A DNA stretch of 64,000 nucleotides from Epsilonproteobacteria bacterium UBA4036 (GTDB taxonomy: Bacteria; Campylobacterota; Campylobacteria; Campylobacterales; Arcobacteraceae): contig DGAG01000018.1 in NCBI GenBank assembly GCA_002382325.1, positions 10,325-74,324 on the forward strand, in the 5' to 3' direction. Below are positions 24,250 to 32,904 of the stretch, in pieces. The notes below the pieces were generated by a model that did no database searches, was not told the origin of the DNA, and worked only from the letters and a program-made list of their open reading frames with translations. How positions within the stretch are numbered: the first letter of the stretch is position 1; every line of letters starts with the position of its first letter. The translations under genes and the position numbers were made by a program.

Positions 24250-26769
24250 TTAAAATGCCGTTTGACCAATCTCTTTATATTTATCATATAAAGTGATAAC
24301 TCGTCTTGCCCATTGGATTCGACGTTCATCGACTAAATCACATCCAAATTGGATAACTTCTTTGCCTTCTTTTAAGCCTTTTTCATACGCATCAATCATC
24401 GATTGGGCTTCTTGAACTTCAACTTTTTTAGGCGTAAAAATATCATTGATATACTCCAACTGTGTTGGGTGCATCGCTGCTTTGCCATCACATCCTAAAC
24501 TGAACGCATCTTTTGAACTGGCTTCACAACTAAACTCATCGGCAATATCAAAATGAGGTCCATCGATAACAATTTTATTGTACGCTCGTGCAGCAAGGCT
24601 TATTTGCGTCATATAATGAAAAATCGCTTTAGGGTTGTTTTGAATATTGATTTGCATTTTTTGTGCAAGACTGTTTGAACCAATCAATACACAACGAAGC
24701 TTTTGACTTGCGCTGCAAATCTCTTGTGCATTTAACACCCCTAAAGGAGATTCAATCATAATCATAAACTCTAAATTTGGGTCAATCTCATTGAGCAACG
24801 CTTCTGCTTCTAATACCTCTTTAGCACTTTCAATATTTGAAAACAATATGGCATCAATTTCAATGCTTTTTAGCAATTCAATGTCCGCTGCGAGTGCCTC
24901 TTTGTTGTCAAGATTATTGACTCGTACCACTCGTTCACTGTTGCCAAAAGAGCTGTTTTCATCAAAAACTCGTTTTAAACACGCTCTGGCTGTCTGTTTT
25001 TGCTCTTGTAAAATCGCCGCTAAATCAAAAATAACGGCATCGGCTAATACCGCTCGTGCTTTTTGCACATTTCTTTCATTGTATGCGGGAACAAACAACA
25101 TTGAACGTCTGGCTCGATAGTTTTCACTTGGCAAAATCTCTTTTGTCTTGTTTGCATCAAGCATTTTTATCAAATCTTTTCGAAGCACTTTCCCATTTTT
25201 TGTTTTGGGATACTCTTGCATCACATGAATTTGTTTGGGTGCTTTATATTTCGCAAGATGTTCTTGTCCGTATTTTAAAATATCCATTTCATCTTCAGGC
25301 GTAATCTCACCATCAGGTAACACAGCAATTGCCACAATGGTTTTATTGGCATCCACATCCAATCCTAACGCCACACAATCGGCAACTTTAGGGTGTGTTT
25401 TAATCACTCTTTCAATCTCATGTGGTGATACTCGATACCCAAACGTATTGATGATGTCATCTTTTCGTCCTAAGAACCAAATATACCCTTCTTCATCTCT
25501 TTTGGCATAATCGCCTGTAAAAAAATAGCCGTTTCGTTTCACTTTTGCGGTATCTTCTTCTAAATTCCAATACTCTAAAAACAATCCCGGATCATCAATT
25601 CCGATACAAATCATTCCTTCTTCTTCCACGCCCACTTCTTCAAGTGTTTGGGGATTAAGAAGTTTGACCGTATGTCCTGGTTGCACAAACCCTGCACTTC
25701 CTGGTCGGATGGATCGATATTTTGAGTGTGAAATATAATAAGAGAACTCACTCATTCCAATGGCTTCAAAAATATCTTGTTTGAATCGTTCTTGCCACAA
25801 TCCCACCATTTCAGATGAAAGATGTTCTCCTGCACTCATACAGTGTCGTAAACTGGGACAATCTTCGATTCCAAAATCGGTTTTTTGAATGATTTGACGA
25901 TAAATCGTTGGCACCCCAATAAAAATGGTACATTGGTGTTTTTGAATCAATTCAATCCACGTTTTGGCATCGTTTTGTCCTTCGTACGCAATAACGGTAT
26001 GCCCTTTATATAAAGGATCCATCAACGCTGAACCTAAAACATAGGTCCAGTTAAATTTCCCCGAATGCATGATTCGGTCATTCTCTTTAAAATTAAACCA
26101 AAATTCACTGGCAGGTTCTCGTCCTACTAATGAACGATGCGAGTGTAATACCCCTTTAGGAAACCCTGTGGTTCCTGAAGTATAGACCAAATAAGCAGGT
26201 TCCCCTGACTTTGAATTATAATGCTTTGGCAAAGCATTGGCTTTGGTTAACACCTCATCTAAGGCATAAATGTGCATCCCTTTTGGCTCTCGCAATCCTT
26301 GCGTACTTTCCACCCCTGAGATAATAATATGCTTTAAATCATCTACATTTTCTAAATAGGGCAACAAAGTATCATACATAGAAGCCGATAATACAATCGC
26401 TTTGGCTTGAGAATCGGTTGCTAAATACTTCACTTCTGAACCACTTAACAATGTTGACGTCGGTACAGCAATAATTCCTGCTTTAATTGCTCCAAAAAAT
26501 GAGGTAGGATATGCCAAAGAGTTTTTTAAACAAATTAAGACTCTATCACGCACATCTAAGCCAATATCATTTAAGAAATTGGCAAATCGGTCTGATTTTT
26601 CAGATAACTGCTTATAGGTAATTTCTGATGTACCTAAATCGCTGTCTTCAATAATCATTGCCGTGGCATTCTCTTTATTGGTGTTTAAATGTGCACTCGT
26701 GCACGCCACCCCAATATTTAAAAATTCGGGCACATTTATCTCAAATTGTGGATATTCATTTAACTTCAT
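24250..26769 (-). CDS. Acyl-CoA synthetase fused to a degenerate CitE-like domain
   Basis: An 839-residue two-domain protein. Residues about 1-540 are an AMP-forming acyl-CoA synthetase of the benzoate/acetate-CoA ligase type: YTSGTTGFPKGVLHSH (ATP loop), IGMSEFSYY, GYFFTGDYAKRDEEGYIWFLGRKDD, and the lysine in PKTKNGKVLRKDL. Residues about 555-839 are CitE-like (RRSMLFVPAYNERNVQKA, CDGKAAMHPTQLEYINDIFTP). The acidic motif is DLAAIL instead of DLEDAV, and GSNSLAQ replaces the usual GTNDL, so one Mg2+ ligand is lost while the Glu in MIMIESPLG remains. The synthetase probably activates a C5 dicarboxylate such as mesaconate; the second domain is probably not a lyase. Confidence 0.85.
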   Translation of the reverse strand: MKLNEYPQFEINVPEFLNIGVACTSAHLNTNKENATAMIIEDSDLGTSEITYKQLSEKSDRFANFLNDIGLDVRDRVLICLKNSLAYPTSFFGAIKAGIIAVPTSTLLSGSEVKYLATDSQAKAIVLSASMYDTLLPYLENVDDLKHIIISGVESTQGLREPKGMHIYALDEVLTKANALPKHYNSKSGEPAYLVYTSGTTGFPKGVLHSHRSLVGREPASEFWFNFKENDRIMHSGKFNWTYVLGSALMDPLYKGHTVIAYEGQNDAKTWIELIQKHQCTIFIGVPTIYRQIIQKTDFGIEDCPSLRHCMSAGEHLSSEMVGLWQERFKQDIFEAIGMSEFSYYISHSKYRSIRPGSAGFVQPGHTVKLLNPQTLEEVGVEEEGMICIGIDDPGLFLEYWNLEEDTAKVKRNGYFFTGDYAKRDEEGYIWFLGRKDDIINTFGYRVSPHEIERVIKTHPKVADCVALGLDVDANKTIVAIAVLPDGEITPEDEMDILKYGQEHLAKYKAPKQIHVMQEYPKTKNGKVLRKDLIKMLDANKTKEILPSENYRARRSMLFVPAYNERNVQKARAVLADAVIFDLAAILQEQKQTARACLKRVFDENSSFGNSERVVRVNNLDNKEALAADIELLKSIEIDAILFSNIESAKEVLEAEALLNEIDPNLEFMIMIESPLGVLNAQEICSASQKLRCVLIGSNSLAQKMQINIQNNPKAIFHYMTQISLAARAYNKIVIDGPHFDIADEFSCEASSKDAFSLGCDGKAAMHPTQLEYINDIFTPKKVEVQEAQSMIDAYEKGLKEGKEVIQFGCDLVDERRIQWARRVITLYDKYKEIGQTAF

Positions 26770-26783
26770 GGTGTCCCTCCTTT

Positions 26784-27917
26784 TTAAATAAGCCCATAAG
26801 GCCAGTTTTCTTTAAATGTATGCAATGGCATTCTGTTTAACACGGTCAATGCAAATTTTTGGTCTTCAAAACTTAAACTTCTTAACGCATACGCTCTTAA
26901 AAGATTTTGCAATGATTTACCAAACATGGGAGGATCAAGCATCTCTTCTTTGTATCGTATGGCTCCACTTAACAGTGCATCTGCATCAATGGCTGCTTTT
27001 AAAATATCAATATCTCGTGCAATCTCTTTAGGCGATGGCGTAAACGCTACTTTACAAATATTGATGTGGTTTGGCGTAATAACTTGTTTCCCTGTTAATC
27101 CCATGGCGGTTTCTCGTTTGGCATGAGCATACACATGTCGTGACGCATCATCTCCATGCAAATCGAGCCATCTTCTGATATCTTTTTTCTCTTTGCAAGA
27201 ATCCGGCAAAGAGTTGGGTGTTAATAATACTTCAACCCCACCAATAACCCCTCGACCTTTTACTCTTGCTTCCATGGTTAGCATATTAAAAAATGTTTCC
27301 AATTCATCAATCCAACCCTCAGGAGTGATTTTATACGCCATGGCTTTTGAGAAGTCATGGATACCAAATACCACGTGTTGTACCGTAGAGTGACTCATTA
27401 ATTTATCGGCAATTTGCAACGATTTTGGGTGTTCTATAATGGGTTGAATCGTTAAACGACTGCCAATAGAAACCAACCAAGATGAGAGATCTCGAATCTC
27501 AGCATCTCCATACACTTCACCTGCTTTGGCTAAAACAATCACATCAATGTATTTGTGAATTTGTCTTAACATTTTTAAATCCTCTTCGTACTCATCGGTT
27601 CTAAAAGGATTAATACGAATCGCAATTTGAAAATCACGTTCTGGAAATTTTGGCAACTCCTCTATGAGAAGTTTTCGTGACATCTCTTTCATTCGACACC
27701 CGTCTTCAAGGTCAAATAAAAGCGTATGCGCTTTGGTTTTATACGCATGTTTTTGTAATCGAAATTTCGCTTGTTCTAAACTCTCATACGTGCCATCAAG
27801 TGGATTAAACTTAATGGGCGGATAGTATATTTGAATTCCAGGCCAGTATCCACCAAGCACAGGTGTTAAATCATCTTTTTCAGTCAGTTTTGACAAGTCT
27901 ACAAATGATGAAGTCAT
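26784..27917 (-). CDS. HpcH/HpaI aldolase / CitE-like CoA-ester lyase
   Basis: A 377-residue member of the citrate lyase beta / malyl-CoA lyase superfamily and the first gene of the operon. It keeps LLFDLEDGCRMKE, the arginine in AIRINPF, the Glu in IQPIIEHPKSL and the Asp in FGIHDFSKAM, so the metal site looks intact. It is longer than typical CitE, with an N-terminal extension (GYWPGIQIYYPPIKFNPLDG). With the neighbouring hydratase it could cleave beta-methylmalyl-CoA or a similar ester; two intact lyases in one operon suggest different substrates or stereochemistry. Confidence 0.82.
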   Translation of the reverse strand: MTSSFVDLSKLTEKDDLTPVLGGYWPGIQIYYPPIKFNPLDGTYESLEQAKFRLQKHAYKTKAHTLLFDLEDGCRMKEMSRKLLIEELPKFPERDFQIAIRINPFRTDEYEEDLKMLRQIHKYIDVIVLAKAGEVYGDAEIRDLSSWLVSIGSRLTIQPIIEHPKSLQIADKLMSHSTVQHVVFGIHDFSKAMAYKITPEGWIDELETFFNMLTMEARVKGRGVIGGVEVLLTPNSLPDSCKEKKDIRRWLDLHGDDASRHVYAHAKRETAMGLTGKQVITPNHINICKVAFTPSPKEIARDIDILKAAIDADALLSGAIRYKEEMLDPPMFGKSLQNLLRAYALRSLSFEDQKFALTVLNRMPLHTFKENWPYGLI

Positions 27918-28283
27918 ACTTTTTACCTTTCGTGTAATGTTGTTTTTGTTTACAATTAATGAAAACAGTCATTGAAATTTGTGCATCAAATGTAATGCTG
28001 GGTCGAATTAATCCATACATAAAATAAGTCATTACAGATGTTTTTAAACTATCTTTTTGAATTTATATACGTTTAATAAACGCTGTAAGCACCATGATAT
28101 CGGTTCTTTAAAAAATCATTTTCACGCAGTTTCACATAGTGAGATTTTTTAATTTGATACTCTTACTATGTAAAAGAAATTTCTTCTCTTTTTTGACAAA
28201 ATCTCACTTTTTTTACAATTTTTGGTTAAGGTCATCTCTAAAATAGATATGTTAGTATTAAAAAAAAATTTAAAGAGGCCCTT
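27918..28283. promoter_or_regulatory. Divergent regulatory region between the CitE operon and iclR-type gene
   Basis: This 366-base stretch encodes no gene I can support. It holds an exact 11-bp inverted repeat, AGTGAGATTTT (28138-28148) and AAAATCTCACT (28198-28208), and a further imperfect palindrome TTTCACATAGTGAGA over the left arm. TTGACA at 28193-28198 touches the right arm and is followed 15 bases later by TACAAT, a possible promoter for the IclR gene. The repeats are candidate operators for that regulator. Confidence 0.5.
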
Positions 28284-29009
28284 GTGCAAAACCAAAACAA
28301 ATCTTTAACAAAAGGATTATCCATCCTTAAAGAGATTATGCGTTCCAATAAGCCTTTAACTGCCAATACCTTATGTCAACGTTTAGACATTGATAAAAGT
28401 ACGATGTCACGACTGATTACAACGTTGATGAACGAAGAGTTTATTCAATATGTGGATAACTCCAAAGAGATTATTTTAAATGATCTCATGGGCAATATTG
28501 TCTATAAAAAAGACCGAGACAAACTCATAACACGAACACAAGGCTTACTTGATGAGATTTTTTATTTAACACAAGAGTGTGCGTATATTGGGATTTTAGA
28601 TAACAACTCAGTGCTTTATTTAAATCAAGTAGATAAATCCAAACGAGTATTAACCACACGAAACTCTATTGGTCTTCATGCGCCCTTACATACCAATGGC
28701 TTTGGTAAAATATTAATCGCTTTTGGAAATATTGAAACGAACCATCTGAACCTGAAAAAATATACACCCAATACCATTACTCAGCCTACAAAACTTCAAG
28801 AAGAGATTGATTTAATACGTCAAAGAGGTTATGCTATTGGCAATGAAGAGCATGAGTTTGGCTTATGTTCACTTGCCGTGCCTTATTTTGATAAACGGGG
28901 AGAGTTTGTTGGAACAGTGGGAATTTCTGGACTTTCAGTGCGTTTGGATGAAGCCACTTTACACCAATACGGCAAAAAAATTTTCCAATTGGTTAATCCT
29001 ACGTTATAA
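28284..29009 (+). CDS. IclR-family transcriptional regulator
   Basis: A 241-residue regulator with an N-terminal winged helix (LTKGLSILKEIMRSNKPLTA, then TMSRLITTLMNEEFIQYV) and a C-terminal IclR effector domain (LYLNQVDKSKRV, HAPLHTNGFGKILIAF, GLCSLAVPYFDKRGEFVGTVGISG). Translation begins at GTG preceded by AAAGAGG. It is divergent from the CitE / mesaconyl-CoA hydratase operon and most likely controls it in response to an organic acid or its CoA ester. Confidence 0.9.
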   Translation: MQNQNKSLTKGLSILKEIMRSNKPLTANTLCQRLDIDKSTMSRLITTLMNEEFIQYVDNSKEIILNDLMGNIVYKKDRDKLITRTQGLLDEIFYLTQECAYIGILDNNSVLYLNQVDKSKRVLTTRNSIGLHAPLHTNGFGKILIAFGNIETNHLNLKKYTPNTITQPTKLQEEIDLIRQRGYAIGNEEHEFGLCSLAVPYFDKRGEFVGTVGISGLSVRLDEATLHQYGKKIFQLVNPTL

Positions 29010-29420
29010 TTAATCTTTATCGACTTTTATCGTAATATTATGCACAGAATCTTTAAATAGAATCTTTTTTTGAGGCTGCAAAAAAAGTTTTTTGATAAAA
29101 TCATCTTCATAAGAGGAGTGCAAATACGTCTTATTAAAGGCTTTAAAGCTTTGACACTCAAAGGTATCTTTACAAATGCGGTTCTCATAAATTTTAAGCT
29201 CTAACACCGCTGTTCCTGCTGAAAAAATGGTTACATGAGTATGATTGGGATAGCTTTTTATAAATCCCTTATCGTAAAATTTTAACGTTGGGGTTTTAAT
29301 TAAAATCGTAGCACTTTGTGATAAACTTGGCTCTTTAAAAGAACATGCCGTTAAAAAAAATGAAATTAAAATAATCTTGAAATACGTTTTTATGCCCTTT
29401 CCTTTTTCATTATTTGGCAA
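29010..29420 (-). CDS. Small lipoprotein of unknown function (start uncertain)
   Basis: A frame of up to 136 residues has a signal peptide with lipobox (IILISFFLTACSF), so the product is probably an outer-membrane or periplasm-facing lipoprotein. I know no family. The only in-frame start before the signal is TTG at 29420, which lacks a ribosome-binding site. An ATG at 29410 is one frame off and would give MKKGKGIKTYFK... if the A5 run after it had one more A. The 5' end is therefore either unusual or frameshifted. It is divergent from queH. Confidence 0.6.
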   Translation of the reverse strand: MPNNEKGKGIKTYFKIILISFFLTACSFKEPSLSQSATILIKTPTLKFYDKGFIKSYPNHTHVTIFSAGTAVLELKIYENRICKDTFECQSFKAFNKTYLHSSYEDDFIKKLFLQPQKKILFKDSVHNITIKVDKD

Positions 29421-29428
29421 AATTTTAC

Positions 29429-29434
29429 TATAAT
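29429..29434 (+). promoter_or_regulatory. Probable -10 element of queH
   Basis: TATAAT lies 24 bases before the chosen TTG start of queH and 12 bases before its AAGGAG site. On the other strand the same bases give TATAGT facing the lipoprotein gene. Confidence 0.45.
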
Positions 29435-29458
29435 AGGCTTAAATTTAAGGAGTTGCTA

Positions 29459-30550
29459 TTGTTGGTTCATATTTGCTGTTCAGTTGACAGTCACTATTTT
29501 TTAGAAAAGTTACAAGAAGAGTTCCCCAAAGAGAAAATAGTAGGCTATTTTTATGACCCCAATATTCAACCTTACAGTGAGTATGCGTTACGGCTTTTGG
29601 ATGTTCAATACTCTTGTGAGAAATTGGGAATTGAACTGCTTGAAGGGGAGTATGATTTAGAAAATTGGTTACACGCTGTTAAAGGGTTGGAGCAAGAACC
29701 TGAAAAAGGGGACCGATGTACGGTTTGTTTTGACCAACGCTTAAAAAGAAGTGTTCAAAAAGCCAAAGAGTTAGGACACACCTCTTTTACGACAACCTTA
29801 CTTATCTCTCCTAAAAAATCTCAAGATAAACTTGAAATTATCGGCAATGCCTTAGCCCAAGAGCACAATTTGGAATTTGTTTTTAGAGATTATCGCAGTG
29901 GAAATGGCACACAACTTCAAGGGCAAGCGGTCAAAGAAAATGCACTGTATCGACAAAATTATTGTGGGTGTTTGTTTGGGCTTATTCCTCAAAGAGAGCA
30001 ACAAAATCGACTTTTGGATGAGATGATATGCCCCATTAATAAACAGTTGTTACCCCAAAGTATTGAAGCACGATATCAACTCTTTGTACAACGAAATGAA
30101 TTAGCAAAAAAAAATAAACGCTATGCCATGGTTAAAAGTCGTTTTTTAAACTATCGTCTCTTACGGGGTAAAGTTACTGTCAACAAAGTGGTAGTACCTT
30201 CCCATATTCTTTTTTACTCTACTCTTAATAAAGGTAAAACTGCTGGACGTATTGAGTATTCGCATGAGGGATTGCACTATTTAAACAAAGATGAAGTGAA
30301 GTTAATCGAACTTTCATTGCTTAATACTTTTTGTCATACCAATTACACAAGCGTTGAAGAGCTTTTTGAACACTCTCTTAGCTTTGAAGAAGAGATACAC
30401 TTACGACAAAATCTTACTCACTATGCCTATGATTTAAGTACCATTGTTGTTTTAAATACCATTATATATGACGCCAAATATGAGATTGAACTGGATTCAA
30501 AAGTTTATGAAGATGTCAAAGAAACAATTTTAATCAAAGGAGATGCATGA
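29459..30550 (+). CDS. queH: Epoxyqueuosine reductase QueH
   Basis: QueH catalyses the last step of queuosine tRNA modification, reducing epoxyqueuosine; it replaces QueG in many bacteria. The family cysteines are visible: HICCSVDSHYF at the N-terminus, RCTVCFDQRL, and NYCGCLFGL near residue 170. The middle segment TTTLLISPKKSQDKL is also typical. A TTG start is chosen because AAGGAG lies exactly six bases upstream. The 363-residue protein has a C-terminal extension of about 180 residues beyond the QueH core. It overlaps lpxB by four bases. Confidence 0.88.
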   Translation: MLVHICCSVDSHYFLEKLQEEFPKEKIVGYFYDPNIQPYSEYALRLLDVQYSCEKLGIELLEGEYDLENWLHAVKGLEQEPEKGDRCTVCFDQRLKRSVQKAKELGHTSFTTTLLISPKKSQDKLEIIGNALAQEHNLEFVFRDYRSGNGTQLQGQAVKENALYRQNYCGCLFGLIPQREQQNRLLDEMICPINKQLLPQSIEARYQLFVQRNELAKKNKRYAMVKSRFLNYRLLRGKVTVNKVVVPSHILFYSTLNKGKTAGRIEYSHEGLHYLNKDEVKLIELSLLNTFCHTNYTSVEELFEHSLSFEEEIHLRQNLTHYAYDLSTIVVLNTIIYDAKYEIELDSKVYEDVKETILIKGDA

Positions 30551-31590
30551 AACTCTTAGTGTGTGCCATGGAGACCTCTTCAAATATTCATCTAAAAGAG
30601 CTGCAAAAATATTTAAGTTGCGAGGTTGAGCTGTTAGGAATTTTTGATAAAAGTTTGGGTAATCCTACATACGATGTCACCTCTTTAGCGGTCATGGGAT
30701 TTACCGATGCTTTAAAAAAACTGCCTTTTTTTCTAAAACTCAATACCCAAATGGCACAATTGGCTTCACAAGCGGATAAAGTGTTGCTGATGGATGCGTC
30801 TGGATTTAATCTTCCTTTGGCAAAAAAGATTAAAAAACGTTACCCCAATAAAGAGATTATTTACTATATTTTACCTCAAGCTTGGGCATGGAAAAAAGGA
30901 AGAATCCCCAAAATCGAAGCATATTGTGACACCTTGTGTTCTATTTTGCCGTTTGAAAAAGCTTTATATACCCAACAAGATAAAATCCACTACGTCGGAC
31001 ACCCTTTATTGGATGAAATCGTCGAATATAAAAATGCTCTTGAACAAAGTGGGAAAATTGTGTTTATGCCAGGAAGTCGTAAAACGGAGATTATGAATTT
31101 AATGCCCATTTATAAAGAGGTTGCACAACAGATTCAAGACAAGACTCCTGTTTTGGTGATTCCCGAAAAATTTGATGAGGCTTATATTAAAAAAGTTTAC
31201 GGTGACATCTCAAATTTTGAAATTTCTCGTCATGCCCATCAAGCTTTAGCACAAGCCGATTTTGCCTTTGTATGCAGTGGTACAGCCACTCTTGAAGCAG
31301 CTCTTATTGGAACCCCATTTTGTTTAAATTATATTGCCAAAAAATTGGATTATTTTATTGGTCGAAAGTTTGTCAAACTCCCCTTTATAGGTCTTGCCAA
31401 TATCTTTTTTGAGAAAATGGGCAAAGAGAGTATCCACGAAGAGTTTTTACAAGAAGATGTCACGGTTGAGAATTTATTGCACGAGTACCACACCATGAAT
31501 CAAGAAAAATTTTTCAATGATTCTAAACTGTTACGTAAGTACTTACAACACGGCAGTTCAAAAATAGTCGCTAAACTGATTGAAAAATAA
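30547..31590 (+). CDS. lpxB: Lipid-A-disaccharide synthase
   Basis: LpxB joins UDP-2,3-diacylglucosamine and lipid X to make the lipid A disaccharide at the inner membrane. The 347-residue GT-B protein has YYILPQAWAWKKGRIPKI, YVGHPLLDE, VFMPGSRKTEI and AFVCSGTATLEAALIGTPF, all characteristic. It lies in a lipid A group with fabZ and lpxA. Confidence 0.96.
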   Translation: MKLLVCAMETSSNIHLKELQKYLSCEVELLGIFDKSLGNPTYDVTSLAVMGFTDALKKLPFFLKLNTQMAQLASQADKVLLMDASGFNLPLAKKIKKRYPNKEIIYYILPQAWAWKKGRIPKIEAYCDTLCSILPFEKALYTQQDKIHYVGHPLLDEIVEYKNALEQSGKIVFMPGSRKTEIMNLMPIYKEVAQQIQDKTPVLVIPEKFDEAYIKKVYGDISNFEISRHAHQALAQADFAFVCSGTATLEAALIGTPFCLNYIAKKLDYFIGRKFVKLPFIGLANIFFEKMGKESIHEEFLQEDVTVENLLHEYHTMNQEKFFNDSKLLRKYLQHGSSKIVAKLIEK

Positions 31591-31650
31591 TCTTCTTTTA
31601 GCTAAAATAGCCAAAATTTATAACTTTTACACAAAAAGATAGGACAACAG

Positions 31651-32094
31651 ATGTTAGATGTAACACAAATACAAGAGATACTTCCCCACCGATACCCTTT
31701 TTTATTGGTTGACAGAATTACCCAAATGGAAAAAGGCAAAACCATTGAAGGATTTAAAAATATTTCTATAAGCGAACCTGCGTTTATGGGACACTTTCCC
31801 GGTCATCCCATTTATCCAGGTGTTTTAATTTTAGAAGGAATGGCACAAGCAGGTGGCGTTTTGGCATTAAAAAGCAATGACTTAAGCAATGAAGAACTGC
31901 AAAATAAAGTCATCTATTTTATGAGTATTGACAAAGCCAAATTTAGAAATCCTGTTAAGCCAGGAGATAAATTGATCTATAAAATTGAAGTTTTAAAACT
32001 CAGAGGTACCCTCATTGTATTAGACGGAAAAGCTTATGTCGATGATAAATTGGTTGCGGAAGCTGAATTAAAAGCCATGGTTGTGGATAAGTAA
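31651..32094 (+). CDS. fabZ: 3-hydroxyacyl-[acyl-carrier-protein] dehydratase FabZ
   Basis: FabZ dehydrates 3-hydroxyacyl-ACP in fatty acid synthesis. The 147-residue hotdog protein has [13 protein letters not shown] and the active-site segment [18 protein letters not shown] with the catalytic His and Glu. It sits just before lpxA, the classical arrangement in which both compete for hydroxyacyl-ACP. Confidence 0.97.
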   Translation: MLDVTQIQEILPHRYPFLLVDRITQMEKGKTIEGFKNISISEPAFMGHFPGHPIYPGVLILEGMAQAGGVLALKSNDLSNEELQNKVIYFMSIDKAKFRNPVKPGDKLIYKIEVLKLRGTLIVLDGKAYVDDKLVAEAELKAMVVDK

Positions 32095-32098
32095 TTAC

Positions 32099-32881
32099 AT
32101 GAGTAATATCCACAAAACCGCCATCATTGAAAAAGGTGCAATAATTGGTGAAAACGTCACCATCGGTGCTTACACAACAATTGGAAGCCAAGTTGTGATT
32201 GGAAAGGGTACAACCGTAGGTTCTCATACGGTTATTGAAGGCAAAACCACCATTGGAGAAAATAATCAAATCTTTTCACACGCTGCTCTTGGAACCATTC
32301 CTCAAGATTTAAAATTTGCAGGTGAAGAGGTTGAACTCATTATTGGAAACAACAACAAAATCCGAGAATTTACTCTCTTCAACCCAGGAACACAAGGGGG
32401 TGGAAACATTACACGTATTGGCGACAACAATTTATTTATGGGTTACACCCACGTAGCTCACGATGTTATTGTGGGCAACCATTGTGTCTTTGCCAACGTC
32501 GCTACTTTAGCTGGTCACGTTGAAATTGGTGATTTTGTTGTTGTAGGAGGATTAACTCCGGTACATCAATTTTGTAAAATTGGAAGTCACGCGATGATAG
32601 CAGGAGGGTCAGTATTAACCCAAGATATCCCACCTTTTTGTTTGGCAGAAGGAAATCGAGCCGTGCTTCGAGGACTAAACCTCAATGGTTTACGAAGACG
32701 ATTTGAAAATCGAGCCGATATTGATGCGATTAAAAAAGCGTACAAACAAATTTTCGAAAGTGGAAATCCTATCGTAGAGGTTGCCAAAGAGATTTTAGAA
32801 AACTCAACCAATGAACAAGTCATAGAATTTGCTCAATTTATAATCAATACAAAAAGAGGCATTCCTTTTACAAGGAAATAG
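32099..32881 (+). CDS. lpxA: UDP-N-acetylglucosamine acyltransferase
   Basis: LpxA performs the first step of lipid A synthesis. The protein is a left-handed beta helix built of hexapeptide repeats (IEKGAIIGENVTIGAYTTIG), with the catalytic His region GYTHVAHDVIVGNHC and the C-terminal helical part NLNGLRRRF. The ATG giving MSNIHKTAII is the likely start (260 residues); a TTG six codons earlier lies inside fabZ. Confidence 0.96.
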   Translation: MSNIHKTAIIEKGAIIGENVTIGAYTTIGSQVVIGKGTTVGSHTVIEGKTTIGENNQIFSHAALGTIPQDLKFAGEEVELIIGNNNKIREFTLFNPGTQGGGNITRIGDNNLFMGYTHVAHDVIVGNHCVFANVATLAGHVEIGDFVVVGGLTPVHQFCKIGSHAMIAGGSVLTQDIPPFCLAEGNRAVLRGLNLNGLRRRFENRADIDAIKKAYKQIFESGNPIVEVAKEILENSTNEQVIEFAQFIINTKRGIPFTRK

Positions 32882-32904
32882 CCTAAATGGAGAATAATTA
32901 ATCA

